Origin: 54-19 sp038210655
GTDB lineage: Bacteria; Chloroflexota; Chloroflexia; Chloroheliales; Chloroheliaceae
DNA length: 64,000 bases
Assembly (NCBI GenBank): GCA_038210655.1
Contig: JBBQWM010000012.1
Span: 77,902-141,901 of the forward strand
Reading direction: 5' to 3'
Of the stretch, positions 15,409 through 24,428 are shown piece after piece. The translations under genes and the position numbers were made by a program. The number at the start of each line of letters is the position of its first letter. The stretch's first letter is position 1. The notes beneath the pieces are model-generated. The model was not told the origin of the DNA. It worked only from the letters and a program-made list of their open reading frames with translations, and ran no database searches.

Positions 15409-17298
15409 TTAGCGCAACCAGCGTAACGGATCGTTAGGGACACCGTTAATCAATACTTCAAAGTGGACGTGACAGCCGGTCGAGTTGCCGGTCGTACCTT
15501 CCAGACCGATTACCTGACCTTTGGCTACGCGCTGCCCTAGCGAAACGTTCACCTGCATAAAGTGACCGTAGCGAGTGCGAATGCCACCCCCGTGATCGAT
15601 TACGGCGTTGATACCGTAGCCGTAGGGCGACCATCCGGCCTCTACGACTGTTCCACCATCGGCGGCGACGGTTGGGGTACCGCAAGTGGTCGCAATGTCG
15701 AGACCCTTGTGGATACCGTACCAGATCGGCTGGTTGAAGTAGGTTGTGATAACCCCTCGGATCGGCCAAACCATGCTCCCGGTGGCACGTCCGGCGTTAG
15801 GAGCGGGGGCTACCACTTTGGGAGCCGCTTTTTGCTGGGCTGGAGCGGGGGCCGGATTGGTTTTTTTGGCCGGGGCCGGCGCAACTGCGACGGGCTGTTT
15901 AGGTAACGGCGCAACCGCCGGGGCCGGTTTACCAGCATTAGCACTGGCCGGAGCCGAGGTGGACGGCTTGGGAGCCGGAACCGGGTCTGGCACAGGTGGC
16001 GGAGGCCAACTTCCACCCGGCACGATCAAGGATGCCCCCGGTTGGAGCGCAATCCCACGTGCTACGTTGTTGGGCTTAAAGTCGATGATATTTTGGGGCG
16101 AAGTACGCAGATAATCGGCTACTCCGTCCAATGTATCACCCTGCTTGACCTTGTAGATCAAGCCGTCGGTCGGCAAAATCCGAATTTGCTGGCCCGGTTT
16201 GAGGCCGTCGTCCAGATCGTTGTTCGCCAGCAAGGTATCGGTTTTCAAACCGAATTTCTCAGCTACGGTCTTGAGAGTATCGCTAGAGCGTACCGTATAC
16301 ATATAAAGCTGGATACGTTGCGGTATACTGCCACCCGGAACCATCACTTCGGTCAACGGTTTGAAAACCGTACTGACATCGGCCCCTTCGAGGTTATTAA
16401 ACTTGTAGCTCAGAATAACCTTTGGGTCTACCCCATAAATATCGGCGATCCGCCCGACCGTATCGCCCGGATTGGCGATGTGGAGCATCCCACTTACAGG
16501 CGGTATAATCAGCTTCTGTCCGGATTTCAACTCGGTATCCGGGTCAATCAGATTATTGGCATAAAGGATTGTTTCGAGGCTGATATTATTGGCGGCGGCC
16601 ACCGAGCGCAAGGTTTCTTTGTCTCTTAGGATGACGGTGTTAATTCGGCGCGTAAAAGCGGTACTGTTAGCCGCCACTGCGCTAACGTAAATCTCGCGAC
16701 CTTCGCCGGTAATGAGCATATTTCCGGCTATCATCGGGGGGTTGGGAATATCAGCGTAGGTGCTGCTGATGCGAGTTGCCAGCCCGCTAAACCCACCAAA
16801 AACCACTACGGTGGCGGCTAATACCAGCATAGCGGTATGCGACCCATAGCGCCGAGCATGATGGGTCATGGCATCGGTCGAGGTAGTTCCAAAATGGCGA
16901 GCCGCCGCTTCGGGCGCAACCCGGTTGAACCAGAAGAAATTACCCGGATGTTGCAAGAACTTCCGCATTTCGCTCAGGAGCCTGAAATCGGCCCGGCGGA
17001 GCGGCGAGAAGATCAGCTTGAGAACTGCCCATAAAACGATAAAAGGCCACAACAAAATCGTTTTGACCGTCTTGGCTGTATCGGGCCGGGCTGACCGCCT
17101 GCTATTGTAGCCGTGATCGAGACCAGCAATCTCGTCAAGCATTTGCCGAGCTTCGTCTACGGCGCTGCGTGAGCGCCCATCTTTCGGTGAGGGAGACTGA
17201 TTAGGATTGAAACTTTGCTCATCCTGATCGATGACACCGGTGTGGCCTTTAGTTTTAGAAGCAGAGGTGTCGTTGTCGGTATTATGAGTCTGTTGCAC
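15409..17298 (-). CDS. Membrane-anchored LysM/M23 peptidoglycan hydrolase
   Basis: 629 residues. A hydrophilic N-terminus of about 75 residues leads to a hydrophobic stretch (about 77-93) and a clear membrane helix (about 155-178). Four LysM-like modules follow (about 222-427, each with a GDTL/DTV-type start and a P-G-x-x-L/I-x-I/V-P end), then a Pro/Ala-rich linker of about 80 residues and an M23 domain (about 510-629). The zinc ligands are HKGLD (HxxxD) and HVHFEV (HxH). It would cut peptide cross-links in the wall while LysM modules bind glycan. GTG 17298 is preceded by AGGAGG, but at 13 bases, which is long. A long leader and a strong promoter lie upstream. Confidence 0.9.
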   Translation of the reverse strand: MQQTHNTDNDTSASKTKGHTGVIDQDEQSFNPNQSPSPKDGRSRSAVDEARQMLDEIAGLDHGYNSRRSARPDTAKTVKTILLWPFIVLWAVLKLIFSPLRRADFRLLSEMRKFLQHPGNFFWFNRVAPEAAARHFGTTSTDAMTHHARRYGSHTAMLVLAATVVVFGGFSGLATRISSTYADIPNPPMIAGNMLITGEGREIYVSAVAANSTAFTRRINTVILRDKETLRSVAAANNISLETILYANNLIDPDTELKSGQKLIIPPVSGMLHIANPGDTVGRIADIYGVDPKVILSYKFNNLEGADVSTVFKPLTEVMVPGGSIPQRIQLYMYTVRSSDTLKTVAEKFGLKTDTLLANNDLDDGLKPGQQIRILPTDGLIYKVKQGDTLDGVADYLRTSPQNIIDFKPNNVARGIALQPGASLIVPGGSWPPPPVPDPVPAPKPSTSAPASANAGKPAPAVAPLPKQPVAVAPAPAKKTNPAPAPAQQKAAPKVVAPAPNAGRATGSMVWPIRGVITTYFNQPIWYGIHKGLDIATTCGTPTVAADGGTVVEAGWSPYGYGINAVIDHGGGIRTRYGHFMQVNVSLGQRVAKGQVIGLEGTTGNSTGCHVHFEVLINGVPNDPLRWLR

Positions 17299-17645
17299 TA
17301 TTGGGTTTCAACCTCCTATAGAGCCTGCCGTTACGCGCTCCAGCCGATAAAAACTAACTGACCTAAGCGCACAACCGAAGTCAAGCCCAGCTTGCCAGCC
17401 CCAACGTTGGGACTGAACTGGTTTGCTACTACAAAGACTTCCGCGCAACTTAGCTTTTACCGAAACACAATCAGCCGGGTAATGCAATCCTCAAACTGAC
17501 TTGTGACCGTAGGGAGCAGTTGCCGTACTACCTGTTTGTACAGATAACGGGCAACAACAGGCGTTCCTGAGATTCGCCAGAGCAGTTCGCCGCCAGTGGT
17601 TTGTAATGGTGTTACTTACAAATCTGAGAGCGATCAACCCGAATT
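17299..17645 (-). promoter_or_regulatory. Long 5' leader of the LysM/M23 gene
   Basis: From the promoter at 17653-17680, the transcript would carry about 345 untranslated bases. The leader has GC-rich segments and a repeated ACTGCTC element within it. M23/NlpC cell-wall genes are classical targets of c-di-AMP (ydaO) riboswitches, but I could not find that class's conserved segments, and no other class fits. It is an unassigned candidate regulatory RNA. Confidence 0.4.
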
Positions 17646-17652
17646 AGCTTTC

Positions 17653-17680
17653 AGTATAGCAAGTCCTGACGTTTTGTCAA
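17653..17680 (-). promoter_or_regulatory. Strong sigma70-type promoter for the LysM/M23 gene
   Basis: On the minus strand TTGACA (17675-17680) is followed after 16 bases by TATACT (17653-17658), with TG one base before it (extended -10). This is the best promoter match seen in the window. Confidence 0.8.
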
Positions 17681-17719
17681 ATAAAACAAAAATTTCAGCT
17701 TTCTAACCTCCTATGTCTA

Positions 17720-17748
17720 TTGACTTCAAGCTCAATTGCTGGTAGATT
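17720..17748 (+). promoter_or_regulatory. Promoter of the large TPR gene
   Basis: TTGACT (17720-17725), 17-base spacer, TAGATT (17743-17748), about 40 bases upstream of ATG 17789. It is divergent from the M23 promoter, with about 40 bases between the two -35 boxes. Confidence 0.6.
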
Positions 17749-17788
17749 AACATAATAACTAAACTATATGAAGTAGGCGAGAACTAGA

Positions 17789-20700
17789 ATGTCATCAGAT
17801 TTCAACAACTCGAACCGAGCAAAGCCCCCGCGCTCTTTTAGCGCCAGGGACGAACGCTATTCTGATCGGCCTTTACTGGACGATCTGTTTGACGATAGTC
17901 CTTTTGAGCCTGCTTCTGCCGAGGGGCGGGAACCACCCGCGCCCCGTCCTGCCTCGCCAGGCCCGGTCATTCGTGGCCCGGTTGCACCGCCTGCGCCTGC
18001 GCCCGCCCAACCGTCGCCTACCCCGGTTCCAGCTTTCTTGTCCCACACGCAGACCAGCTTTCGGCGACCGCTCGATTTTGATCTGCCCGAAGACCTGGCT
18101 GACCTGGGCCTGACCGTCCGGCGACCCAGCACCGGCACTACCGCCACGCACCGCTTACAAACTCCACAAGGGCGCGATTTTGGCTTGCGTAACGCCGGCA
18201 CCGCAGTTGAAAATAACTCTACTGCCCTGGAAGGCGAGGTGGTCGATTTTGATATTGAGCCGGAACCTGCTTCATATATATCCAATGCCCCTCAAAGTGT
18301 GGCTGATGAGTTGCGGGCCAAACGACCCTATACCACCAGTGATGGCCCTAACGGTCGCGCCCGCGTGGTCGGGGCCGACTCCTTTGATGATCTGGACGAA
18401 GATTTTGCAGAAGAAGAAGAAACCGTTGCCCTCGATACTTCCGAAGTGCTTCAGTCGTCACCGCGCCGTCGTCGTCGCAAACGGGGCGCTTCCTTCTTTG
18501 GGATTCGTTTTCGCAATTCGGCGGTCGCCTGGGGCGCAGGGTTGCTCTGCATTATAATTATTGGGGTCATTCTGACCTTTTTCGTCCTGTTGAGCCGCTT
18601 TTTGGAACGAGCGCCAACCGACCGCTTTTCGGTGCTGTTTAGCGCTTATGGTGACGGTCAGGCTTATAATAGCCTGAATGATGGATTGCCCTGGGCTAAA
18701 AGTTTTAGTGTCAATTTCCTGGATAAAAGTAGCCTGGTTAACCCCGACGTGCGTTTGAGTGGAACAACCCTCAAAGATGCCGCCACCGCCCGTGCCGAGG
18801 CGGTTCGGACGGTTACGGATGTGGTCGTGTGGGGTTATTACGACCGAGGGGCGAACAAGCTTTATAGCTACCTTACATTAGCTCCCAACGGCCCTTTTGA
18901 CCCACCGATAGGCCGGGGGCGCGAACTGGTCAACCGGCATTTGTTCGAGCCGGAGCAGCTTATTTTTGTAACCTCCCCACCAACCGATAATGCGGCGGCT
19001 CGTTTGCCGTTGGTCGATTTGCTTTATGCGATTTCCTCCTATTATAGTGGCGACTATGATAAGGCGTTGGTAACGCTGACCCAGCTTTTGACCAAAGCCG
19101 AGCCGGAAAGCGAACCGGGCTTGAGAATGTTACGGGCGGCGGTCTTGTACGCGATGGGCAAGTATCCCGAAGCTATCGACGACTATAATCAGATCATCAA
19201 GATTAATCAGGCGGCGCTGGACAAAAATCGGCCTACTCAATTCCTGCCTTTGTTTGCTTATAGTGATCGGGCTTTTATTTTCGGCCTTCAAAAGAAGTAC
19301 ACCGAAGCAGAAGAAAGTTTCCGGGCGGCGTTGGGGGTTCCCAAAGATTTGCCGCGCAAGGATTTTGCCAAACGGCTTGAACAGGCGGGCGACCGCAAGG
19401 ACTTGCCCAAAGTTTATGCCAACTACGCTCAGGCTATACTCGACCGTACCGGGGGTGATCTTCTGCCCGCCGAGTTGAGCGAATGGCAAACCGGGTTGGG
19501 TGAAGCGTTCCGGCTCGACCCGAAATTAAGTCTGGCCCAACACTATCTTGGGCAAGTCTACCGCTACGAGGGCAAGTATGATGAGGCTATCGGTAGTCAG
19601 TCGGCAGCAATCAACCTGGACAATAACTACCTGGAAGCTTATTACGAATTGGGCCTGAACTACTTGCTCAAAAATGACCAGAACCCCCAAAACGAGTTCT
19701 TAACGGCAGCCCTGGATGCCTTCCGTCGCGGCGAGGGCCGTGCCAACGATATTGCCAACCAGAACCGCCAGCGCCGTCAGGACCTCAACGAACTTGGCAA
19801 CCCGACCCTGGCGGCGGTCTGGGATAACCGTACCCGCGAGTCGGAGGAGCAGCTTAACCGCTTGCGTTTTGGCACTGCCCGCACTTATCTTGAACTGACC
19901 CGTCGGCAGGGTAAAGACCTGGGCAACCCGTTCGACCGGGGCTTGCGCTGGGTTAAAAGCGAAAAGACTCCTTATGAGGAGGCCGGGCCACGCCTCAAGC
20001 AGTCTCTCGATGTCCGCCCGAACGACCCGGATACTAATTTCTATTACGGTCAGTACCTCGATTTGACCGGCGAGGGCGACGCTGTACCTTACTATAAAAA
20101 GGCCAAAGAACTCGAAAAGAACCTGGAACGCAAGTTAAACTATTATTCCACCTTGGCTCGGCAGTACAAAGCCGCCGGTAAGAACAACGAGGCGATTACC
20201 GAGTATAACGACTTTATCAAGCTCGACCCGAACCGGGTGGAGGGCTATATCGCGCTTTCCAGTCTGTACTATCAATTGGGTCGTTACAAAGAGGCGGCGG
20301 ATACTGCCAACAGTGCCATTCGGCTTGCCAAAAACGATGTGCGGGTGTATCTGGCGGCAGGTGAAGCCCAACTTGCCAATAATCAGTTGCCCATCGCGGT
20401 CAATTATCTCGATCAGGCCGTCGTGTTAGACCCGACGCTGGCGGAAGCCCATCTCAAGCGAGGGGTGGCCCTCTTTCATCTGAATCGGCGTTACCCTGAT
20501 GCGCTGGACTCGCTTAACAAAGCTCTGGCCCTCAACGACAATCTGGCGGAAGGCCATTATTACGCTGGAATTATTTACTACGAGAACCGCAACGACCCTA
20601 AAAAAGCTCAGGAGCAATGGGAAAAGACGGTTGCGATCAACCCTGGCTACGGCGAAGCCTGGATCAAGCTTGGTCTGCTTTATAGCCAGCTAAATATGTT

Positions 20701-21826
20701 GGACAAAGCAATGGCGGCTTATAACCGGGCGCTGGCTATCAATGAGAAGGATGCTCCCACTCACTATTTTCTTGGATTGCTTTATGAAAGCCGCAATGAT
20801 CTGCCTGCTGCCGAGGCTCATTATCGCCGGGCGGCGGAATTGAATTCCGGGCTGGTAAATGCGCGGTATCGGCTGGCAAGCGTCCTCCAACGTGAGGGCG
20901 GCAAGCTCGATCAGGCTTTGGCAGCCGCTCAGGAAGCGGTTAAGCTCGACCCACGCAACCCGGAAGCTCAGGTTGCTTTGGGCGATTTGTTGCTGGTCCG
21001 CAATCAACTTGGCCCGGCAACCCAGGCATATAAGACCGCGCTGGATAACCGTAATAACTACCCGGAAGCTTTTTACGGTCGATCTGAGGCGCTCCTCGGT
21101 CAAAAGCAACTTGATGCGGCCCTAAGCGATGTCAATCAGGTTATCAGTTTGCGCCCGGCCTGGGCCAATGCCTATTTGTTGCAGGGGCGAATACTGACCG
21201 AGCAAGGTCAGGTTGATGCCGCCAACGCCAGTTTTTCCAAAGCGCGTACCCTCGACCCCGATAATCCGGCCCTGCTCTTTAATGTGGGCAGTCTCAACGA
21301 GATGCGGGGCGACCTGGATGGGGCTATCAAAGCCTATGAGGGTTCGCTCAAAGGCGACGAGCCGAATACCGAGACCCATTTTCGCCTCGGTAAGCTCTAT
21401 TTTACTAAGCGTGACTTTAAGTCGGCTCTGGCCCAATTCCAGCGCACCCAGCAGTTAGACCCAAAATATAATCGGATTGACTACTGGTTGGGCCGTACTT
21501 TCGCCTTCTTAGACCGTAACGACGATGCAAAAAATAGCTTTGAGGCAATGGTACGCACCGAACCGAACTTTATCGAAGGGCGTTATGAGCTTGGGAATAT
21601 CTATCGCCTCAAGGGGATGATTGACCCGGCCCTGACCCAGTTCGATGAAGCAACCCGGCTTAATACTAATTTTGCCCCGGCCTGGTTGAGCAAAGGGCAG
21701 GTTTACGAACAGTTGGTTGATCTTCCAAAGGCAAAAGCGGCCTACGAGACTGCCCGTAAAACGGCTACCGATCAGCAGGTTCGGGATGCCGCAAGCGCCG
21801 CCCTGGACCGCTTGGGCGCAAAATAG
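17789..21826 (+). CDS. Very large TPR-repeat membrane protein
   Basis: 1345 residues. The N-terminal 230 residues are Pro/Ala-rich and acidic, ending in the basic run RRRRRKRG before a single membrane helix at about 246-270. The remaining 1070 residues lie on the other side of the membrane. After a non-repeat region (about 275-400) they form some twenty TPR motifs, with the usual A-x-x-x-Y/F...G...A...P pattern and 34-residue period. Typical units read LGLLYSQLNMLDKAMAAYNRAL and ALGDLLLVRNQLGPATQAYK. TPR arrays assemble protein complexes. The divergent arrangement with a LysM/M23 hydrolase suggests, but does not prove, a cell-envelope role. No enzymatic domain is visible. Confidence 0.8.
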   Translation: MSSDFNNSNRAKPPRSFSARDERYSDRPLLDDLFDDSPFEPASAEGREPPAPRPASPGPVIRGPVAPPAPAPAQPSPTPVPAFLSHTQTSFRRPLDFDLPEDLADLGLTVRRPSTGTTATHRLQTPQGRDFGLRNAGTAVENNSTALEGEVVDFDIEPEPASYISNAPQSVADELRAKRPYTTSDGPNGRARVVGADSFDDLDEDFAEEEETVALDTSEVLQSSPRRRRRKRGASFFGIRFRNSAVAWGAGLLCIIIIGVILTFFVLLSRFLERAPTDRFSVLFSAYGDGQAYNSLNDGLPWAKSFSVNFLDKSSLVNPDVRLSGTTLKDAATARAEAVRTVTDVVVWGYYDRGANKLYSYLTLAPNGPFDPPIGRGRELVNRHLFEPEQLIFVTSPPTDNAAARLPLVDLLYAISSYYSGDYDKALVTLTQLLTKAEPESEPGLRMLRAAVLYAMGKYPEAIDDYNQIIKINQAALDKNRPTQFLPLFAYSDRAFIFGLQKKYTEAEESFRAALGVPKDLPRKDFAKRLEQAGDRKDLPKVYANYAQAILDRTGGDLLPAELSEWQTGLGEAFRLDPKLSLAQHYLGQVYRYEGKYDEAIGSQSAAINLDNNYLEAYYELGLNYLLKNDQNPQNEFLTAALDAFRRGEGRANDIANQNRQRRQDLNELGNPTLAAVWDNRTRESEEQLNRLRFGTARTYLELTRRQGKDLGNPFDRGLRWVKSEKTPYEEAGPRLKQSLDVRPNDPDTNFYYGQYLDLTGEGDAVPYYKKAKELEKNLERKLNYYSTLARQYKAAGKNNEAITEYNDFIKLDPNRVEGYIALSSLYYQLGRYKEAADTANSAIRLAKNDVRVYLAAGEAQLANNQLPIAVNYLDQAVVLDPTLAEAHLKRGVALFHLNRRYPDALDSLNKALALNDNLAEGHYYAGIIYYENRNDPKKAQEQWEKTVAINPGYGEAWIKLGLLYSQLNMLDKAMAAYNRALAINEKDAPTHYFLGLLYESRNDLPAAEAHYRRAAELNSGLVNARYRLASVLQREGGKLDQALAAAQEAVKLDPRNPEAQVALGDLLLVRNQLGPATQAYKTALDNRNNYPEAFYGRSEALLGQKQLDAALSDVNQVISLRPAWANAYLLQGRILTEQGQVDAANASFSKARTLDPDNPALLFNVGSLNEMRGDLDGAIKAYEGSLKGDEPNTETHFRLGKLYFTKRDFKSALAQFQRTQQLDPKYNRIDYWLGRTFAFLDRNDDAKNSFEAMVRTEPNFIEGRYELGNIYRLKGMIDPALTQFDEATRLNTNFAPAWLSKGQVYEQLVDLPKAKAAYETARKTATDQQVRDAASAALDRLGAK

Positions 21827-21910
21827 GTTGGGAACCGGCTCCCGTATTTTCCCAGCGGCTATCGACGTTTTCTATAGTAAATTGCAAAATTACTGGCCCG
21901 TTCCTTTATT

Positions 21911-21982
21911 AGGGGCGACCCTATGTGGTCGCCCTCGGAGACGCGGCACGGTCTTCACGGGCGACCACATAGGGTCGCCCCT
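21911..21982. repeat. 72-bp double-palindrome element, copy 1
   Basis: Two perfectly complementary 24-base arms (21911-21934 and 21959-21982) flank a 24-base centre that starts TCGGAGA and ends TTCAC. Each arm is itself a small palindrome (GGGCGACC...GGTCGCCC). Copies 2 and 3 are at 33839-33914 and 48736-48811. Confidence 0.9.
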
Positions 21983-22035
21983 ACCAGCCTATTCTCTTTA
22001 CACTTTGCTTTAGCACTCTAGCACAGGATTTAAGC

Positions 22036-23370
22036 ATGCTACCAACCGACCTGCCAGCCGCCAAACGTCGCCGCCGTAACCAGAATTTTAGGCTGGCGGC
22101 TATCTTGCTGGCTTTTAGTCTCGCTTTGCTGATCTGGGTAGACCTGGATTATATCATGCCGATCCAAAAGCTCGATAAACCGAACTTCAACAACGATCTG
22201 GGGGTTTTTTGGACGGGAGCGCGAACGGTCTGGCAAGGGGGCAACCCCTATATCTACGACTCGACCGCTCTTTTTAACCGGATCGCATTGGAAGCGGGTG
22301 GCGAGTCGGATGTCTTTCTTAGCCCCTTTTATCTCTCGCTGTTTTTTATGCCGTTGGCCCTTTTCCCCTTGAATGTCGCGGCCTTACTCTGGTTACTCTT
22401 GAGCCAGCTTTTGTTGGGCTTCTCGGTCGGCATGATAATTCGGGCTAGTGGGCAACGCTTGACCCCTGGGGTGTTCCTGACCGGGTTAGGGCTGGCTCTC
22501 TTGTGGCGGGCCTGCTTCGAGGTAATGATCCTCAACAACCTGAGTCTGGTAATGCTTTTTGCGATTGCCGCTTCCTATCACTTTAGCCGCACCGGACGGC
22601 CTTATCTGGCGGGTGGCATGGCGGCGCTCTTGCTGCTCAAACCTCAACTTACTTTTTTGATTTTGCCACTGCTGCTGGTAATGCCTGGCCCGTCCAAAGA
22701 TAGTACGGGAAAAGAAAGCGATTGGCTAAACCCTTTTACCTACCGGCGTTGGGCGGCTTTCGCTGCCGTCTGTGCGGTCTACGCTCTTTATAGCTTTGTG
22801 GTCTTTCCCGGTTGGGTGGGGGACTGGCTCAAAATTGCCGCCGGACGCAATACAGCCCAATTCGATAAGGAAATGACTTCGATCCGCAGCATTGTGGCAA
22901 ATTTCGTCTCGGATAGCACCTCTATTCAGCCGATTTATTTTGGGCTGGCGGCGCTTGGTGGGCTGGGCTGGTTGGTTTTCTGGTGGCTCAACCGCAACAA
23001 CGGGCGCGACTTCCCCTATATCCTCTCGATCACGATAGGGGTAAATTTGCTTCTCGCGCCTTATAACCGCAGCTACGATTTTTGTATGCTGGTCTTTCCG
23101 CTCCTGTTTTGCTACTTTACGCTTCGGCAGCGCGAGATTGCTACTGACAAGACCGGCCTCAAGCGGTTTCATTGGAGCCGATTTTGCTGGCTGCTACTGA
23201 TCCCGCCCTATATTCTCAAAGAAATCGCTCTGCGTAGCGGCAATTTTGCCTGGGAAAATATCACTACCGTCTTGATAATATGCCTTACGATCCTGGTCTG
23301 GCGGGTTAGTTTGAGTGCGCCCCGCTCTACAAGTAATCAGCTAGAAGCGCCGCCCACCCCGCATCTGTAG
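22036..23370 (+). CDS. GT87/DUF2029-like integral membrane glycosyltransferase
   Basis: 444 residues with about nine to ten membrane helices. The first outer loop reads NNDLGVFWTGARTVWQGGNPYIYD. This is the signature of the GT87 family (DUF2029), in which an Asp before the aromatic pair is the presumed catalytic base in a GT-C fold. Members include polyprenyl-phosphate-dependent mannosyl- and arabinosyltransferases of the envelope. A second conserved piece, GGMAALLLLKPQLTFL, occurs mid-protein. ATG 22036 has AGGAT nearby. The acceptor is unknown. Confidence 0.75.
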   Translation: MLPTDLPAAKRRRRNQNFRLAAILLAFSLALLIWVDLDYIMPIQKLDKPNFNNDLGVFWTGARTVWQGGNPYIYDSTALFNRIALEAGGESDVFLSPFYLSLFFMPLALFPLNVAALLWLLLSQLLLGFSVGMIIRASGQRLTPGVFLTGLGLALLWRACFEVMILNNLSLVMLFAIAASYHFSRTGRPYLAGGMAALLLLKPQLTFLILPLLLVMPGPSKDSTGKESDWLNPFTYRRWAAFAAVCAVYALYSFVVFPGWVGDWLKIAAGRNTAQFDKEMTSIRSIVANFVSDSTSIQPIYFGLAALGGLGWLVFWWLNRNNGRDFPYILSITIGVNLLLAPYNRSYDFCMLVFPLLFCYFTLRQREIATDKTGLKRFHWSRFCWLLLIPPYILKEIALRSGNFAWENITTVLIICLTILVWRVSLSAPRSTSNQLEAPPTPHL

Positions 23371-23410
23371 GCAGGATCAAGCGTCCATTGGCGGAGCCAT
23401 ATCCAACAAG

Positions 23411-23489
23411 GGATGAGGGATGAAGGGTAACGTCCATTGGCAGAGCAAGGTCTTACAATCGAGCTACTCAGTCCTCAGTCCTCAGTCCC
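23411..23489. repeat. Heptanucleotide arrays in the gap after the GT87-like gene
   Basis: GGGATGA-type units (23411-23426) and three CTCAGTC units (about 23467-23487) lie in one gap. The flanks GAGCAAGGTC and GACCTTGCTC are exact reverse complements, so the second array sits in the loop of a hairpin. Confidence 0.75.
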
Positions 23490-23527
23490 TTGTTCGACCT
23501 TGCTCCGCCCATAGACCGTACCTAGCT

Positions 23528-24166
23528 TTAACGCTTGTCAGGATTGTTATAATCCAGCCGATAACAATTTAATTCCAGGCCGGAAATCGTAAAATAGAGT
23601 GGACTGGTCTTGTAAGTATCGGGCGGGAGGGCGGCATAGGCTTGCTCGGTAAGCAAGATTTCCATACTTTCGGCCAGGTCTTCGCCTAGCTTTGAGGACA
23701 GGTTCATCTCGTTACCAAACAGGTCTTCATCGTCGATCACGAGGGTTGAGCCAAAGCCAATCCCGACGCTGCCATAGATGTCACTATCCTGGGGTAAAAC
23801 GCTGTCGGCGGCTCGAAAGGCCCGGAAAATACCCAGGGCGGCTTCGACCGCTTGCGATGGGTGAGGGAAAGTCGCAAATAAATTGTCGGCTTCCTGCTTG
23901 ATGACCGTCCCGCCGTTTTCCTCGATAGCCGGAACCGCCAGGGCTTCCATTTGGGCGATCATCCCCAGAAAATGAATAATTCCGAGCTTCATAGTAGTGC
24001 GCGAGAAGCCGGTCATATCCAGAGCTAAAATAGAGACCTCCTTTTCAAAACGCCGTTTAATCTGCTGGTCGATTTCGTTTTTGCGGTCGGGGTATTCGTT
24101 ACGCTCGCGAAGCATCTGCTTGAGTTCGGCACGCGCCGAAGTAAGATGTTCGGTTTTGAGACCCAT
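23528..24166 (-). CDS. Class III nucleotidyl cyclase-like protein
   Basis: 212 residues containing only a cyclase homology domain with a 45-residue helical N-terminus. The first metal site is in ILALDMTGFSR (Asp) and the second in KQEADNLFATFP (Asp within the K-x-x-x-D pattern). GIGFGSTLVI precedes EMNLSSKLGED, where the transition-state pair Asn/Arg appears as Asn/Lys. Metal ligands are therefore kept while the stabilising Arg is changed to Lys, so activity may be low or altered. Without receiver, GAF or membrane modules, it would be a stand-alone cytoplasmic cAMP/cGMP synthase. ATG 24166 is followed by a consistent frame; GGAGAAT lies just upstream. Confidence 0.75.
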   Translation of the reverse strand: MGLKTEHLTSARAELKQMLRERNEYPDRKNEIDQQIKRRFEKEVSILALDMTGFSRTTMKLGIIHFLGMIAQMEALAVPAIEENGGTVIKQEADNLFATFPHPSQAVEAALGIFRAFRAADSVLPQDSDIYGSVGIGFGSTLVIDDEDLFGNEMNLSSKLGEDLAESMEILLTEQAYAALPPDTYKTSPLYFTISGLELNCYRLDYNNPDKR

Positions 24167-24428
24167 AATTATTCTCCTGTATGCTATAGCTCGATCAGGG
24201 TGTTATCCGCACCCCATAGTGTGAAGCACAAGCACGGGATTGACCCGTTCAGGACAAGCACAAATCCTATCCTGATAAAGACGGTAAATTCTAAGCTAAT
24301 GCCAGACCAAATCAGAAAATCGTACTGACCTTATTTTATCAAAACAAGCTAAAAGAATAAACGGTTTTTAAGACCAAAATAGCCAGTAATCTTCAAAAGT
24401 AAGCTTCAGTCTCAAAGCAATTCAACTT

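Noticed and set aside
17299..17645. c-di-AMP (ydaO) or c-di-GMP riboswitch
   Set aside because: The conserved segments of both classes that I know could not be found; only a GCAAACC-like piece occurs, without its partners.
21911..21982. Simple intrinsic terminator for the TPR gene
   Set aside because: The arms are far longer than needed, no U-tract follows, and the whole element recurs elsewhere; treated as a dispersed element.
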